Notes under the pieces: generated by a model | Seen by the model: only the letters and a program-made list of their open reading frames with translations | Databases searched by the model: none | Told to the model about the DNA's origin: nothing | Assembly (NCBI GenBank): GCA_027625915.1 | Contig: JANTQA010000036.1 | Location: 9,383,001-9,447,000 of the forward strand | Origin: Anaeramoeba flamelloides | Lineage: Eukaryota; Metamonada; Anaeramoebidae | DNA: 64,000 nt | Direction: 5' to 3' | Shown here: positions 13,001 through 23,695 of the stretch, piece after piece | Layout: each line of letters opens with the position of its first letter | Numbering within the stretch: position 1 is the first letter of the stretch | Made by a program: the position numbers and the translations under genes

Positions 13001-14467
13001 ATGAGTCGTAATCGTGAAAGACACAATGACAAGTATAGTGGAAGAGAAAGAGAAAGAGAAAGAAACAGAAGTGACTATGGAGAAAGGAGCTATAACCGAG
13101 AAAGGTATCGATATAGGAGTGATAATAATTATTCTGATCGAAATAACAGCTTCCGTTCTTATCGCTCGCAAAGGTCGAATGTCAATGTCCCACAAATCCA
13201 ACAACAAAGAAGCTCCCTAAGACTGGAAGAAATCCCATCAGAACTGTTTAATGTTTTGGCCATTTCCAAAATGGTCGGTAAATTTGGTAAAATGATGAAA
13301 ATAAATCTAAACAATAACAGATCTGCGTGGGTTCGGTTTTCAAACTTCAAAAGTTGCCGTAAAGCATACAAATACTTGGAGGATGTTGCACGAAAAAAAG
13401 ACTTTGTAATTTTTTGGCCTTATTTGCGCCGCAAAGAGCAAATTGATAGAATGGCAAGTATTCTTGACGAAGACGAAGACAGGGTAAACCTTCGTTTACC
13501 AAACAAGCGATCGTCTCGATGGGAGAGGAAAATTGAAGACTTTATAGAAGATCTAAAATACGATCTCAGCAAATCAAAAAGATCAGATGAAAAAGAAGAA
13601 AAGAAATCAAAATATAAAAAAAAATCTTCACGATATTCAGACTCTGAGAGTGGATCACAATCTGAAACTAATAACAAACTTTCAAGTAAAAAGAAAAAGA
13701 AAAGTAGAAGTTATAGTAGGAGCAGGAGTAATAGCGAAAGCCCAAAACGAAAAAAAAGAGAAAAAGAAAAAGATCCTAGCAGAAGTAGGAGTAGAAGTAG
13801 AAGTAGAAGTGAAAGCCCAATAAGAAAAAAAAGAGAAAAAGAAAAAGAAAAAGAAAAAGATCGAGGAGACAGGGATGAAAGAAGAGAAAAGGATAGAAAA
13901 AGAAGTAGGAGTAGAAGTAGAAGTCGAAGCAGGGGCAAGAACAGGAACAGGAGAAGGAATGGAAGTTATAGCAGGAGCAGGAGCAGGAGCAGGAGTATGA
14001 GTGAAAGCCCAAAACGAAAAAAAAGAGAAAAAGAAAAAGATCTAAGAAGAAAAAGTAGGAGCAGGAGCAGAAGTAGAAGCGAAAGCCCTATAAGAAAAAA
14101 AAAAACAAAAAGAAAAATTGAAAGAAGTAGGAGCAGGAGCAGGAGCAGGAGTAGAAGCCGAAGTAGAGGTAGAAGTAGAAGTAGAAGTAGGAGTAGGAGT
14201 AGGAGTAGGAACTTAAGTCAAGAAAGAAAAGACAAAAAAGAAAAGCATACTATTAGAGTTAAATGGGATCATAAAAATCAAGATATTGATACATCAAAAA
14301 TACTTGATCACCTTAAAACCTTTGGAAAAGTCAAATCACATTCAGAGTTATTCGATAACGAACTTATTATTACATACCATTCACCAGAAAAGACAAAGTT
14401 AGCTTATGAAGAGGGAATCAGGTTTTCTTTGGTCAAATTATCGATCGAATACCATAACGAAAATTAA
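13001..14467 (+). CDS. SR-repeat RNA-binding protein with two divergent RRM-like domains
   Basis: A probable nuclear mRNA-processing protein of 488 residues in one exon. The N-terminus (1-60) is rich in Arg/Glu/Ser. Residues about 71-138 resemble an RRM (LRLEEIPSELFNV ... FGKMMKINL ... SAWVRFSNFKSCRKAY). Residues about 180-408 are Arg-Ser dipeptides alternating with basic KKREKEKEK segments. Residues about 415-488 form a second RRM-like fold (HTIRVKWDH ... KTFGKVKSHSELFDNELIITY). Two weak RRMs of this form recall the RBM26/27 family, but the PWI domain and CCCH finger of that family are not visible here, so I do not assign orthology. The start is the first ATG after a T-rich, acceptor-like tract. 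The SR-type class is clear; the exact ortholog is not. Confidence 0.85.
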   Translation: MSRNRERHNDKYSGRERERERNRSDYGERSYNRERYRYRSDNNYSDRNNSFRSYRSQRSNVNVPQIQQQRSSLRLEEIPSELFNVLAISKMVGKFGKMMKINLNNNRSAWVRFSNFKSCRKAYKYLEDVARKKDFVIFWPYLRRKEQIDRMASILDEDEDRVNLRLPNKRSSRWERKIEDFIEDLKYDLSKSKRSDEKEEKKSKYKKKSSRYSDSESGSQSETNNKLSSKKKKKSRSYSRSRSNSESPKRKKREKEKDPSRSRSRSRSRSESPIRKKREKEKEKEKDRGDRDERREKDRKRSRSRSRSRSRGKNRNRRRNGSYSRSRSRSRSMSESPKRKKREKEKDLRRKSRSRSRSRSESPIRKKKTKRKIERSRSRSRSRSRSRSRGRSRSRSRSRSRSRNLSQERKDKKEKHTIRVKWDHKNQDIDTSKILDHLKTFGKVKSHSELFDNELIITYHSPEKTKLAYEEGIRFSLVKLSIEYHNEN

Positions 14468-15160
14468 TCAATTTTATATACAAGTGATCATTTCTGAAAT
14501 TAAAAGGTGAGGGTTGATATTTTCTTAAAGTATATCAAAACTTTTTATTTTTTTCATTTTATAACTTTTTCCGATTTCATTTATTTTTTTTTTTTTTTTG
14601 AAATCTAATCATTACTTTCCCTTCCTCTTAATATTTCTCATATTTAATTATTTTTTTAATTTTTTACTATTTATTCTTTTTTATTTTATTACTTTTTTTT
14701 TGTTCAAATTCAAATATTAGACAATTAATTTATGAATAACAAAATCACTATCACTATTGATCCCAAGCATCTTCATTTTTCAATTTTTCATTTTAATTTA
14801 TGTTGATCGTAATTTCGTTTTACATAAACCTATGATTTTGATTTTGGCAAATATTTTTATGTTTACGTTATGTGTGTTTTTTGATTCTCATTTTCAAAAT
14901 GAAATATATTAGAACAGTAAGAAAGGAATCATATATATATAAAATTATGCCCATATGTATGCATCTATGTTTCTATGTCTTTATTCATGATGTTACTAAA
15001 AGCTGCTATATTTCAATTTCCCAACTTTGGTCTTCGAAATAGATACTATTTTATGTTAATTTGGTTGTTGTATATTATGAATTGCTCAAAAAAATTATTT
15101 GAATTTATTATTATTATTATTGAAGAGAGATGGTTCAACAAAGTTACCTCCTGCTTCCCG
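14468..15160. other. Intergenic, downstream of the SR-protein gene
   Basis: AT- and T-rich 3' flank. An 88-codon frame at 14975-15241 runs into the foldback repeat that follows and shows no family motif. Confidence 0.4.
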
Positions 15161-15164
15161 TTAG

Positions 15165-15540
15165 GTTTTATTTCCCAAATTAAAAAAAAAAATAGTGGAC
15201 ACTTTTTGTGTGATTTTTTTGTTTTTTTGGAAAATCAATAGATTTTGGTTAGGTTTTTTTTGAGTTTTCTATTGATTTTCCAAATAAATAGAAAACTCAA
15301 AAAACCCTAGAACACTTCACAGATAAACTAGAAAACCTCAAGAAAAGCTAGGCACTTGACGGAAACTTCCGTTAGGTTTTTTTTACTTTAAGAAATAAAA
15401 TGACAATTTATGAAATTTTCAGCTTATTTCTTAAAATAAAAAAAAACTCGGTTCGCTTTTCCAGAATTTAAACAAATTGAGTAAAATCTTTGATTTTTAT
15501 CTATTCTTTTGAATTATGGAAAACTTAGGAACTCTACGGC
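15165..15540. repeat. Foldback repeat cluster, family F, copy 1
   Basis: Several hairpins lie side by side. AGGTTTTTTTTGAGTTTTCT (from about 15251) is followed by its near complement AGAAAACTCAAAAAACCCT. CTTGACGGAAACTTCCGTTAGG is itself palindromic. At 15456-15525 another hairpin has arms CCAGAATTTAAACAAATT and CTTTTGAATTATGGAAAA. The same modules recur at 27215-27900 and 42062-42345, and the last hairpin also recurs near 49850 and 50325. Confidence 0.7.
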
Positions 15541-16529
15541 ACCTGATGACATCCTACAAAACTCCACAAAACTTCCCACAACTCAGAACTTTTATTTAGA
15601 TTGTTTTTTCCTAGATATAATGTGTAAGTAAGAGCATAACCCATAGGATTGCTTTTCATTTTTATAAAATGAAAAAAAAAAAAAAATATCTTTTAAACAA
15701 AGGCAAGGTAAAGAGAAAGAAAAACAAGAAAGTGAAAAACTAAAGAAAAAATATAAAAAATCAATTAAAAAGTTTAGTTTTTATACCCAAAGTAGTTGAA
15801 CAGATTGGTGATTGTTTCTTATTGGATCGTCACCATACTTTATTTAAATAAATGTCCAACTTTTGATCAAATAAAATACGTTACTTAATTAAGTTTTAAA
15901 TTAGAACTTTATAAAAAGGTTATAAACATAAAGTATTGTTTTTTTCAAATAAAAAATTTTTTCTTGAAATTTATTTTTTTTTATTTTGCTAACTTTTTTT
16001 ATTTTATTTTCATTAAAAGATTTTCTTTTAAAAGATTTTTAAAAAAAGTCAAATAATATTAGAATTGAAGAAAATAATTAATATTTTATTTTTCTACAGT
16101 TGGATTATAAATCCAAATATAAAATACTATTCCAAACTCTTTTAAATAAATAAAATATTCCTTTTCGTTTTTGTTTTTTTTGTAAATTTTGTATAATTTT
16201 AATTGTTAAAATAATTGATTGTTAAAACATTTACTAATTTGTTATTTGGAAATTTTATTAAATCATAAATAATTTTTAAAGAAAATAAAGATGTTGCTTT
16301 AATGAGATTTAATGTAATAATTATTTATAAATAATATTGTTTTGTTAATAACTATTTTCATTACTTACTTTTATACTAATATCTTAATTATAACTGAATA
16401 AAGTAAATATCTTCTAAATTTTCATTATTTAAAATGATTTTAGTTAAAGATCTTCTATTTTTATTAATCAATATCAAGATATTTTAAAATAAAAATCAAA
16501 TTCATAATTAATTTGTTTAAATAACTTTT
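15541..16529. other. Intergenic, nothing recognised
   Basis: Very AT-rich sequence with no coding signal. Confidence 0.45.
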
Positions 16530-18095
16530 GAATCTGTCAAATGTTCTTAAAATAATGAGAAATATCAATTATTGTTTATAAATAGGTTTTAAAGAATAAA
16601 TATGAAATAAGTGGAATAATACCTATCAGGGAAAAGTTGATATCCGTTCAAATTAAAACTAATCAATTTTCTTAAAAAATGAAAAACTGGAATTTTTTTG
16701 AGTGCCATTTGGAAATAATAAAAATTTTCATTTTGATATCAACTTCAATTAGAGATAAAAGAAAATTCCAAAAGAAATAATACAATTTTTTAAAATCATT
16801 TTAACTAGTTCCAATATCATACGAATAGTATATTTTCCACTTATGACTATAATTCAGATAAATGAAACATTTTCAAACTACAATGGTATAAATGAAAAAT
16901 ATAAACCCAATTCCAAAAAATGGGACACAAAAAAAAAATTACATTAATAAAAATATACTCCAAAATACACAATACTTGAACATTAAAATAATAAAAGACC
17001 CGAAAATATTTAATTAATACTATTTATATATTTTATAATAAATTTAACATTCAATTCGAAAAATAAAAAAGAAAAAATAAAAAAAAGTGTGCCACTATTT
17101 TTGGAACACAGTTACCAAAAAATCCATTTTTATTGAAAGAAAAATTAATAAAAACTATTAATAGATTCAGTTTATCTATTGATAATTAAATCTATCCTTT
17201 TAAATATAGAGTTTACTAATTTTCTTAGGTTTCCCAACTCAAAGTATTTCATACATTAGTGAAAATTTTAAAAATTCTTCTTCGTTATTTGGTTACAATT
17301 TTTCAGTTTGGTATCTATAAATTCCCAATTGGATTTAAATTTGTGGAATTGGGGTGTCAAGGGTCCAGAACATTACATCCCCGATTTAAGCAAGTTTGAG
17401 TTTTTTTTGAGGTATGTGGACAAGCTCCATCCTTTTCGAAAATCCATTTCAACTCACTATATTCTGAATTAGCGAGTTGAATTTCCTTTGATTTTTTTGA
17501 TAATATCATTAATAATACATTCATTATTCACACTTCCATAAATAATAATAAGGTCTGTTTGTAGGCCATGTGCCCTAGCACACCATATCATGATTTTTTT
17601 TCAAAAAAATTTTTTCTCGATAAATAAAGAATCTTTTTTCTTTTTGAGAGAAAAAAAAAAATTTTTTTTTGTGTGATCAGAATGAAAACTTTTAAATTTC
17701 ATTTTAAAGTGATTTTGAGATTTTTGAAAAGTTTTGAAAAAAAAAGAAAATTTTTTTTTTATTTTTAAAAAAAAGAATACAAAAAAATAAAAAATCAAAA
17801 AACAATGAAAAAAATGATAAATAATTAACTTTAAAATTATTTACATTGATTGTTAATATCCAGTGTTTCTATTTAAGAGTCAAATATCACTTTTCTTGGA
17901 ATTAAATTGATTTTGAAGGTGTGCCCCAATTTTTGGAATTGAGTTTATATAAAGAAAAAAGCAAAGGCCAAATCGTGAAAAAATTATTTCAATTTCAAAA
18001 TTTGCAAAATTAATATTTTTTTCGGTTATCAAATAAAATCCTAGTAAAATTGTAATTCATACACTAAATATGATCCCATTTGACTGGAAAATTGT
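16530..18095. mobile_element. MITE-like element, family A, copy 3, split by a Tc1/mariner insertion
   Basis: The left part (16530-16899) and right part (17950-18095) match the two ends of family A copies at 10702 and 40010. Shared blocks are AATATCAATTATT, GAATAATACCTATC and CCCATTTGACTG. The middle is occupied by a separate element with its own terminal repeats. The outer inverted repeat is more decayed than in copy 1, so this copy is probably older. Confidence 0.65.
16900..17949 (-). mobile_element. Degraded Tc1/mariner DNA transposon nested in a MITE
   Basis: Inverted repeats of about 29 bp lie at 16900-16928 and 17921-17949 (TATAAAC[C/T]CAATTCCAAAAA). They bound about 1050 bp. The ends are TA-rich, as expected for a TA target. 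On the minus strand, translation gives two transposase-like segments: one near 17590-17480 (MIWCARAHGLQTDLIIIYG) resembling the Tc1 stretch before the second catalytic Asp, and one near 17390-17320 (HPNSTNLNPIGNL) resembling the SPDLNPIENLW signature. The frame is interrupted by several stops and frame changes, so the copy is dead. Confidence 0.75.
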
Positions 18096-18570
18096 TTATT
18101 TTTCTACTCTTTTTTGTATTAATTAATATAATGTTATATAATACTATCAGTTTAAAAGAATAAATATATAATAAAAATAAACAATTCATTATTTATTATA
18201 TTGATAACCTATCTACAATACTTTCATTTTTGAAAATTTTTTGTTACTTTATTAATATTTAAAAGTATAATTTTGATTATTTGGTATAAATAAAGACTTT
18301 ATTATTAATATATTTTTTTAATTTTCCTATTTGAACCCCTAAAATAAATATTTGTAATCGTATTTGTATCACTTAAAATACAATCAATTTCTAAAAAAAA
18401 CTGATTCTTATTTGATCCGATGAAAATTGGCAGAAATAAGGAGAAATTTATTGATCAAAGATATCAAGCTTGTTGTAAGAGTAAAAAATGATTTTAAAAT
18501 TGTTCATTCTCTTGTTTTAATTAGAGATTTCATATTGTATTGAATTATTTTTCTTGTTTTTTTACTTATC
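18096..18570. other. Intergenic, nothing recognised
   Basis: AT-rich with no coding signal or recognised repeat. Confidence 0.4.
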
Positions 18571-19825
18571 TGATAAATTCAAATAAATTTTAATAAATTT
18601 TTAATTGTATTTCTATTTTTATAAATCTTAGAACTGTTTCTTATCAAACATTCTCTGACCAAGAATATTTTGAAGAAAAGCTAATTGTACAGAGTTTCTT
18701 ATCACTCGACCCCGTAAAATGCTTTTTTCAAAGCTTGAATATAATAATTTCATAAAGGACCGTCAATGAAAAATTTACAACTTAAATTACAATTTATCAG
18801 TATATCTAATTAAGGTATTACTACTAACCAAACATTCGAAAGGATAAGCATACAGGATTAGAGTTGTTTCCCTTTGCACAATTTGGAACAATTGAATATA
18901 TTATCTTGTTTTTCATTATGAACATACCTTTCGATTTTGAGACATTGATGGCCAATTGTATAAAAATTCATTTTTTCTTTGTTTAACTCAAAATATTTTT
19001 AAATCGTATCCAATAACTAATTTAATTCATAAATTATTGGCACTGATAATTATTTTTAATAAAAATCCTAGAAATTGTCTTGGTCTACAGTATAAATCTC
19101 ATTGATCTCCATCAAATTTTTCCCATATTTTCAAAAAGAAAAACTAATTTAATTTTATAGTCCATGGAAACAAATTGAATTTTAATGCAAAATTGATCAA
19201 ACCATTTATGCTTGAAATAAAATTAATATTCTTTTGATATTTATATAAGTGGGTAAAAATTGGGAATTTACTATTTTTTATAAAGTATAATTATTAATAT
19301 CGTTTTACTTGAAACATTTTGATTCTATTTCTTGTGGATTTTAAAAATCTATTTACAGAGTGAGAATGAATTATCCTTAGAAGTGGAGACTAGAAGATAT
19401 TGGGACCATATATTCATTTTATCTAACAAATGAAGAGAAATTTTTTACTCAAAAAGTCTTTTTTGTTAAACAAAGAAAAAATGAATCTTTATACAAGATC
19501 GAGAATCAATATCTCAAAATCGAAGATATGTTCAAAATGAAGAACAAGATAAATAATTCAAGTTTTCCAAATTGTGTAAAGGGGTACAACTCTAACCCTA
19601 TATACAGATCTTCTCTATGGTTTGATGGGTACTGATAAATTCAAACACATTTTATAAAATTTTTAGTTCAATTTCCATTTTTGTAATTCCATATCTAAAC
19701 TATTAGAACAGTTCTTGAGAAAGAATATTTTGATGTTAAACCAAAATACACAAACTTTCTTAACATTTAAACCAATCAAAATCCTCGATTCAAAGCTTTT
19801 GTAAAAAAAGTTGTAAAATGGAATA
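18571..19825. repeat. Inverted-repeat element flanked by long direct repeats
   Basis: Arms of about 150 bp at roughly 18840-18990 and 19460-19612 are inverted copies of each other (TTCATTTTTTCTTTGTTTAAC in both; TTAGAGTTGT at the outer ends). Outside them, 18571-18765 and 19633-19825 are direct repeats of each other (CTGATAAATTCAAA..., AAGAATATTTTGA..., TTCAAAGCTT). No coding region is visible. The order direct-inverted-inverted-direct suggests either an insertion between two copies of an older repeat or a rearranged composite element. Confidence 0.6.
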
Positions 19826-20401
19826 GAAATTAAATATTGTCAGATATTTATTTGAATTTTTCAGTATTGTTACCTTAAATATAAGTCTTGTCATTTAATC
19901 CGAAAAGATCTAAAAATAACTTTATTTTTAAACATGTTTTGTGAGAATAAAATAATCCAATTTATGGTAATTTATATTATTTTGGCTTTTGAAATAAAAT
20001 TTAGTTGTTAAAATATTTTCCTCTTAAAAACAAAACTTTCCTTGTTTTTTAAACAATATTTCACACAACCTTTCTCTAACTATTATAAACCCTTAACATA
20101 TTAATTTAACAATCTTTGAAAATTAATAGAGTACTTTGAAAATAATTCAATTTCATTTTTCTCTTTTATCTTTCTCTTTCTGTTTATTGGGAATTGTTTT
20201 TTAAAATTACTTTTTTTAAAAAAAACAGCCAACATCTATTAATTCTTAAATACCTTTCTAAACAAGATCTTTTTCAAAAATACATCTTGAAAACAACAAC
20301 AAAATAGATTTGAGTTGTTTTAATTTTTCATTTTCCTCAAAAACACAAAACAAAAACAAAAACAAAAACAAAAAAAAAAGAAAGTACAAACAAGAATTGT
20401 A
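19826..20401. other. Intergenic, upstream of the RasGEF gene
   Basis: AT-rich. It ends with a run of (CAAAAA) units about 10-50 bp before the start codon, presumably 5' UTR. No regulatory motif can be named. Confidence 0.4.
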
Positions 20402-23400
20402 ATGACAAACGAAGAAAAGCAAAACAACACTTTAGAACAAATCTTAGAGTCTCCACTGGAAAATAACATTTCACTCGAGGTTGTTGTCACAAGAAAAGAA
20501 AAACAAATGGTTTCAAAATATGAATTAAATTTTGAAGGAACAACGATCCTTGAGGGAACGATTGAAAAAATTATTATTTACCTCACTGATCCAAAGTATT
20601 CAAATTACAAGACCATCAAACAATTTTTATTAATTTATCGAAACTTTCTCGATCCTGATGAGCTAATGAAAAAATTAAGCGAACGGTTTGAAACATGTTC
20701 GCCAAACTTTCAAGTCGAATCTGAATTTACAAAATTAAAATTAACCCAAATCCATTCCAACGTAATAAACTTTTTAAACATTTGGATTAACGAGCAAATT
20801 CAAGACTTTGTCTTAAACGAGGTGCTTGTGGATGCAACAAAGCATTTTTTGGAAAAGCAATTAAGCCAAGTGAACAAATATGACTCGATAAGGCTCTTGA
20901 CAACGTTAAATATCCAAATGGGGAATCCGTCACAAAGGATCTACATTAAAGGAAGCCACAGTTCGCGTAATAATAAAAATGAACAAAGTAATATAATTTT
21001 TGTGAGCAATTATCCAGAATCGATCAAGCCTTCCAATTTGAAAAAATTAAAATTTGAAGACCTCTCGCCAATTGAAGTTGCGAGACAATTAACTTTGATT
21101 GACGAAGAAATATTTCATAAAATTAGTTCTTTTGAATTTGTCAATTTACTATGGACAAAGGAACCATTTGAATCCGAAACCTTTCAAAAGCAATCCCCAA
21201 ATTTGAATAGATTTTTATTTCGATTCAATTCTTTGCGATTATTTGTAATCTCCACAATTTTGATAAAAAAGAAAAGTGTAATAAATAGAGCAAACACCAT
21301 TGGCGTGTGGGTCGAAATTGCTAACCAATTATTAATTTTGAACAATTATAATTCCGTTTATTCAATTGTTTCTGCTTTACAATCACATGCAATTATGAGG
21401 CTTGACTTAACCTGGCGCGAAGTGAAAATTGGCTCTAAGAGATTAATTGATCAGATTTTAACAAATATTAGCCCCGAAAACAATTACAGAAAGTATCGAA
21501 ACATTTTAAAAAATACCAATTTGCCAGTGATCCCCTTTTTAGATTTATATTTATATGATATCGCTAGAATTGATCATTTGTATCCTAATTATATTATTAA
21601 TGAAAAGGAAAATAATAATAATGATGAGAAAAATAACAAAAAAATAATAAATTATAAAAAGTTTATATTAATTTCAAAAATATTAAATCAAATAGAAACT
21701 TTTCAAAAGGGCAAATATTTATTAAATACAATTCCTGAAATGAAAGATTTTCTAATGAATAATAATAACGACAACGAACGCAATCTGATTGAAGATGAAT
21801 TATTAATTGAATCAAAGACAATTGTTGAAAAAAATTCAAATTTTAATTCTTTTAATTTATTATTTGGCTATATCTCTGAAAATAAATTAAGTCTTAACGA
21901 AAATGATAGCAACAATAATAGTGATAATGATAATAGTGACAATAATAATAATAATAATCAAAATGTAAATGAGAATGAGAATCGGGATAAGAATAGCACA
22001 GACAATAAAAATATCACAGACAATAAAAATGAAAAAAAATACAATCAAGATTGGTCGTGTTGGTGCCCAAAATTAAGAAAGTCTCTCAAAACTTCAAATT
22101 TGGTATTAACTGACGAAATTGAAGAACAAGAAAATTTTATTAAGGAATTCCAAAAATTGAAATTCGATGATTGTTTACTTGAAGAAGACGACGATTTTGA
22201 AAATAATTCAAAAACCATCATCATCGCAGCTACTGTTGAGTGGCTTGTTGATTATCTATGTTCTGAATTGGAATCGGATTCTGAATATATTCAAATCTTT
22301 TTATTAACCTATAGAAGCTTTACGACTGCAACAGAATTATTTAATTTATTGAAAAAAAAATATTTAGAAAAGCCCCCTAATAGTTTAACAGGTAATAGAT
22401 TAGAATTTTATAAACAAAAGATCACAAAGCAAATAAAATTTAGAATCTTTAATGTCTTAAATCAATGGATCAGATTTCATTTCTATGATTTTGAATCCGA
22501 TCCCTCAATGATTGAACTAATAGAAAACTTTATCACAGATGTATTACTCCCTGACAAGATAATGACCAAACCTGCAGAAATGTTAAAAAAAATATTAATG
22601 AAAAAATTAGCAAATCAACAGAATAATAATCAAGATGAAAATCAAAATCATAATAATAATAGTAGCCAAACACAAAATCAAAATAAAAAAGAAATTGAAA
22701 AAGATCATCAAAATCAAGAAAATGGGACGGGAACAGGAACGGAAACGGGAACCGGTGGTGGTGGTGAAGAGAAGGGGGAGGAAAATAACAATGAAAATGA
22801 AAACGATGATGAAAATGAGAAAGAGAAAGATCAAACCCAATCAGGTAATAATTCTAATGTTGATAAAGAAAACGATGATTTGATAGCAAACGAATTAAAT
22901 CAATTGAAACACATACCAAAACCACTTCTTTCGCAAAATTTAATAGATATATCCTTTAATAAAATTGACTTTAATGATTTTACTTATCAAATCACACTAG
23001 TTGAATTTGATTTATATAGAAAAATTCAACCCAAGGAATGTTTAAAGCAAGGGTGGACAAAAAAGGATAAACTAATTAGAGCACCCAATATTGTAAATTT
23101 AACAAATTACTTTAATAATATCTCGAATTGGATCGCAACAGAAATTATTTCGCATTATAAACTCAAAAAAAGAATCAAAATTTTAACCAAATTTATAAAG
23201 ATTTTAATTGAAGCTAAAAAAATCGGTAATTATAATGTTATACAAGAAATAATTGCTGGGTTAAATAACGCTGCGGTATATCGATTGAAAAAAACATGGT
23301 CTGGCATTTCAACAACTTTGAAATCGAAATTTGATGATTTTGTTAAATTGATGGATCGAAATAACAATTATGGGTTGATTAGAAAAGAATTATCCACAAG

Positions 23401-23695
23401 AGACCCCCCAGTGCTCCCGTATATTGGAATGTATTTAACCGATTTGGTTTTTGTCGATGAAGGAAATTCAGATTTTTTAACTTCTCTAGATGGAAGGAAA
23501 AAACTGATCAATTTCGATAAAAGAAGAAGAACCTCTTTTGTTATCAGAGAAATACAACTTTACCAACAAGCTCCTTTCATATTACAGCGCATAAAGCCTA
23601 TTCAAGATTTTATATTGAAATTTTCCAAAATCTCTTATAATGATGAAGAAATGTATAAAAGAAGTTTAGAAGTTGAGCCTAGAGATAAAAAATAA
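20402..23695 (+). CDS. Double Ras guanine-nucleotide exchange factor (REM-RasGEF-REM-RasGEF)
   Basis: RasGEF (CDC25-type) domains eject GDP from Ras-family GTPases at membranes. This 1097-residue single-exon protein holds two complete modules. Module 1: REM at about 45-165 (TILEGTIEKIIIYLTDP ... FLLIYRNFLDPDEL) and RasGEF at about 222-450 (LSPIEVARQLTLIDEEIF ... NYNSVYSIVSALQ ... PVIPFLDLYLYDI). Module 2: REM at about 602-720 (ATVEWLVDYLCSELESD ... FLLTYRSFTTATEL) and RasGEF at about 837-1080 (ITLVEFDLYRKIQPKE ... NLTNYFNNISNWIATEI ... PPVLPYIGMYLTDLVFV). Module 2 keeps the canonical FNN..SNW and LTDL.F..EGN motifs. Module 1 is more divergent there. Asn/Asp/Glu/Gln-rich stretches lie at about 500-545 and within module 2 at 735-830. 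No other signalling domain is seen. The start is the first ATG of the frame. Confidence 0.92.
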   Translation: MTNEEKQNNTLEQILESPLENNISLEVVVTRKEKQMVSKYELNFEGTTILEGTIEKIIIYLTDPKYSNYKTIKQFLLIYRNFLDPDELMKKLSERFETCSPNFQVESEFTKLKLTQIHSNVINFLNIWINEQIQDFVLNEVLVDATKHFLEKQLSQVNKYDSIRLLTTLNIQMGNPSQRIYIKGSHSSRNNKNEQSNIIFVSNYPESIKPSNLKKLKFEDLSPIEVARQLTLIDEEIFHKISSFEFVNLLWTKEPFESETFQKQSPNLNRFLFRFNSLRLFVISTILIKKKSVINRANTIGVWVEIANQLLILNNYNSVYSIVSALQSHAIMRLDLTWREVKIGSKRLIDQILTNISPENNYRKYRNILKNTNLPVIPFLDLYLYDIARIDHLYPNYIINEKENNNNDEKNNKKIINYKKFILISKILNQIETFQKGKYLLNTIPEMKDFLMNNNNDNERNLIEDELLIESKTIVEKNSNFNSFNLLFGYISENKLSLNENDSNNNSDNDNSDNNNNNNQNVNENENRDKNSTDNKNITDNKNEKKYNQDWSCWCPKLRKSLKTSNLVLTDEIEEQENFIKEFQKLKFDDCLLEEDDDFENNSKTIIIAATVEWLVDYLCSELESDSEYIQIFLLTYRSFTTATELFNLLKKKYLEKPPNSLTGNRLEFYKQKITKQIKFRIFNVLNQWIRFHFYDFESDPSMIELIENFITDVLLPDKIMTKPAEMLKKILMKKLANQQNNNQDENQNHNNNSSQTQNQNKKEIEKDHQNQENGTGTGTETGTGGGGEEKGEENNNENENDDENEKEKDQTQSGNNSNVDKENDDLIANELNQLKHIPKPLLSQNLIDISFNKIDFNDFTYQITLVEFDLYRKIQPKECLKQGWTKKDKLIRAPNIVNLTNYFNNISNWIATEIISHYKLKKRIKILTKFIKILIEAKKIGNYNVIQEIIAGLNNAAVYRLKKTWSGISTTLKSKFDDFVKLMDRNNNYGLIRKELSTRDPPVLPYIGMYLTDLVFVDEGNSDFLTSLDGRKKLINFDKRRRTSFVIREIQLYQQAPFILQRIKPIQDFILKFSKISYNDEEMYKRSLEVEPRDKK

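Noticed and set aside
14975-15241. 88-codon open frame
   Set aside because: No motif. It ends inside a foldback repeat and its composition matches non-coding flanks.
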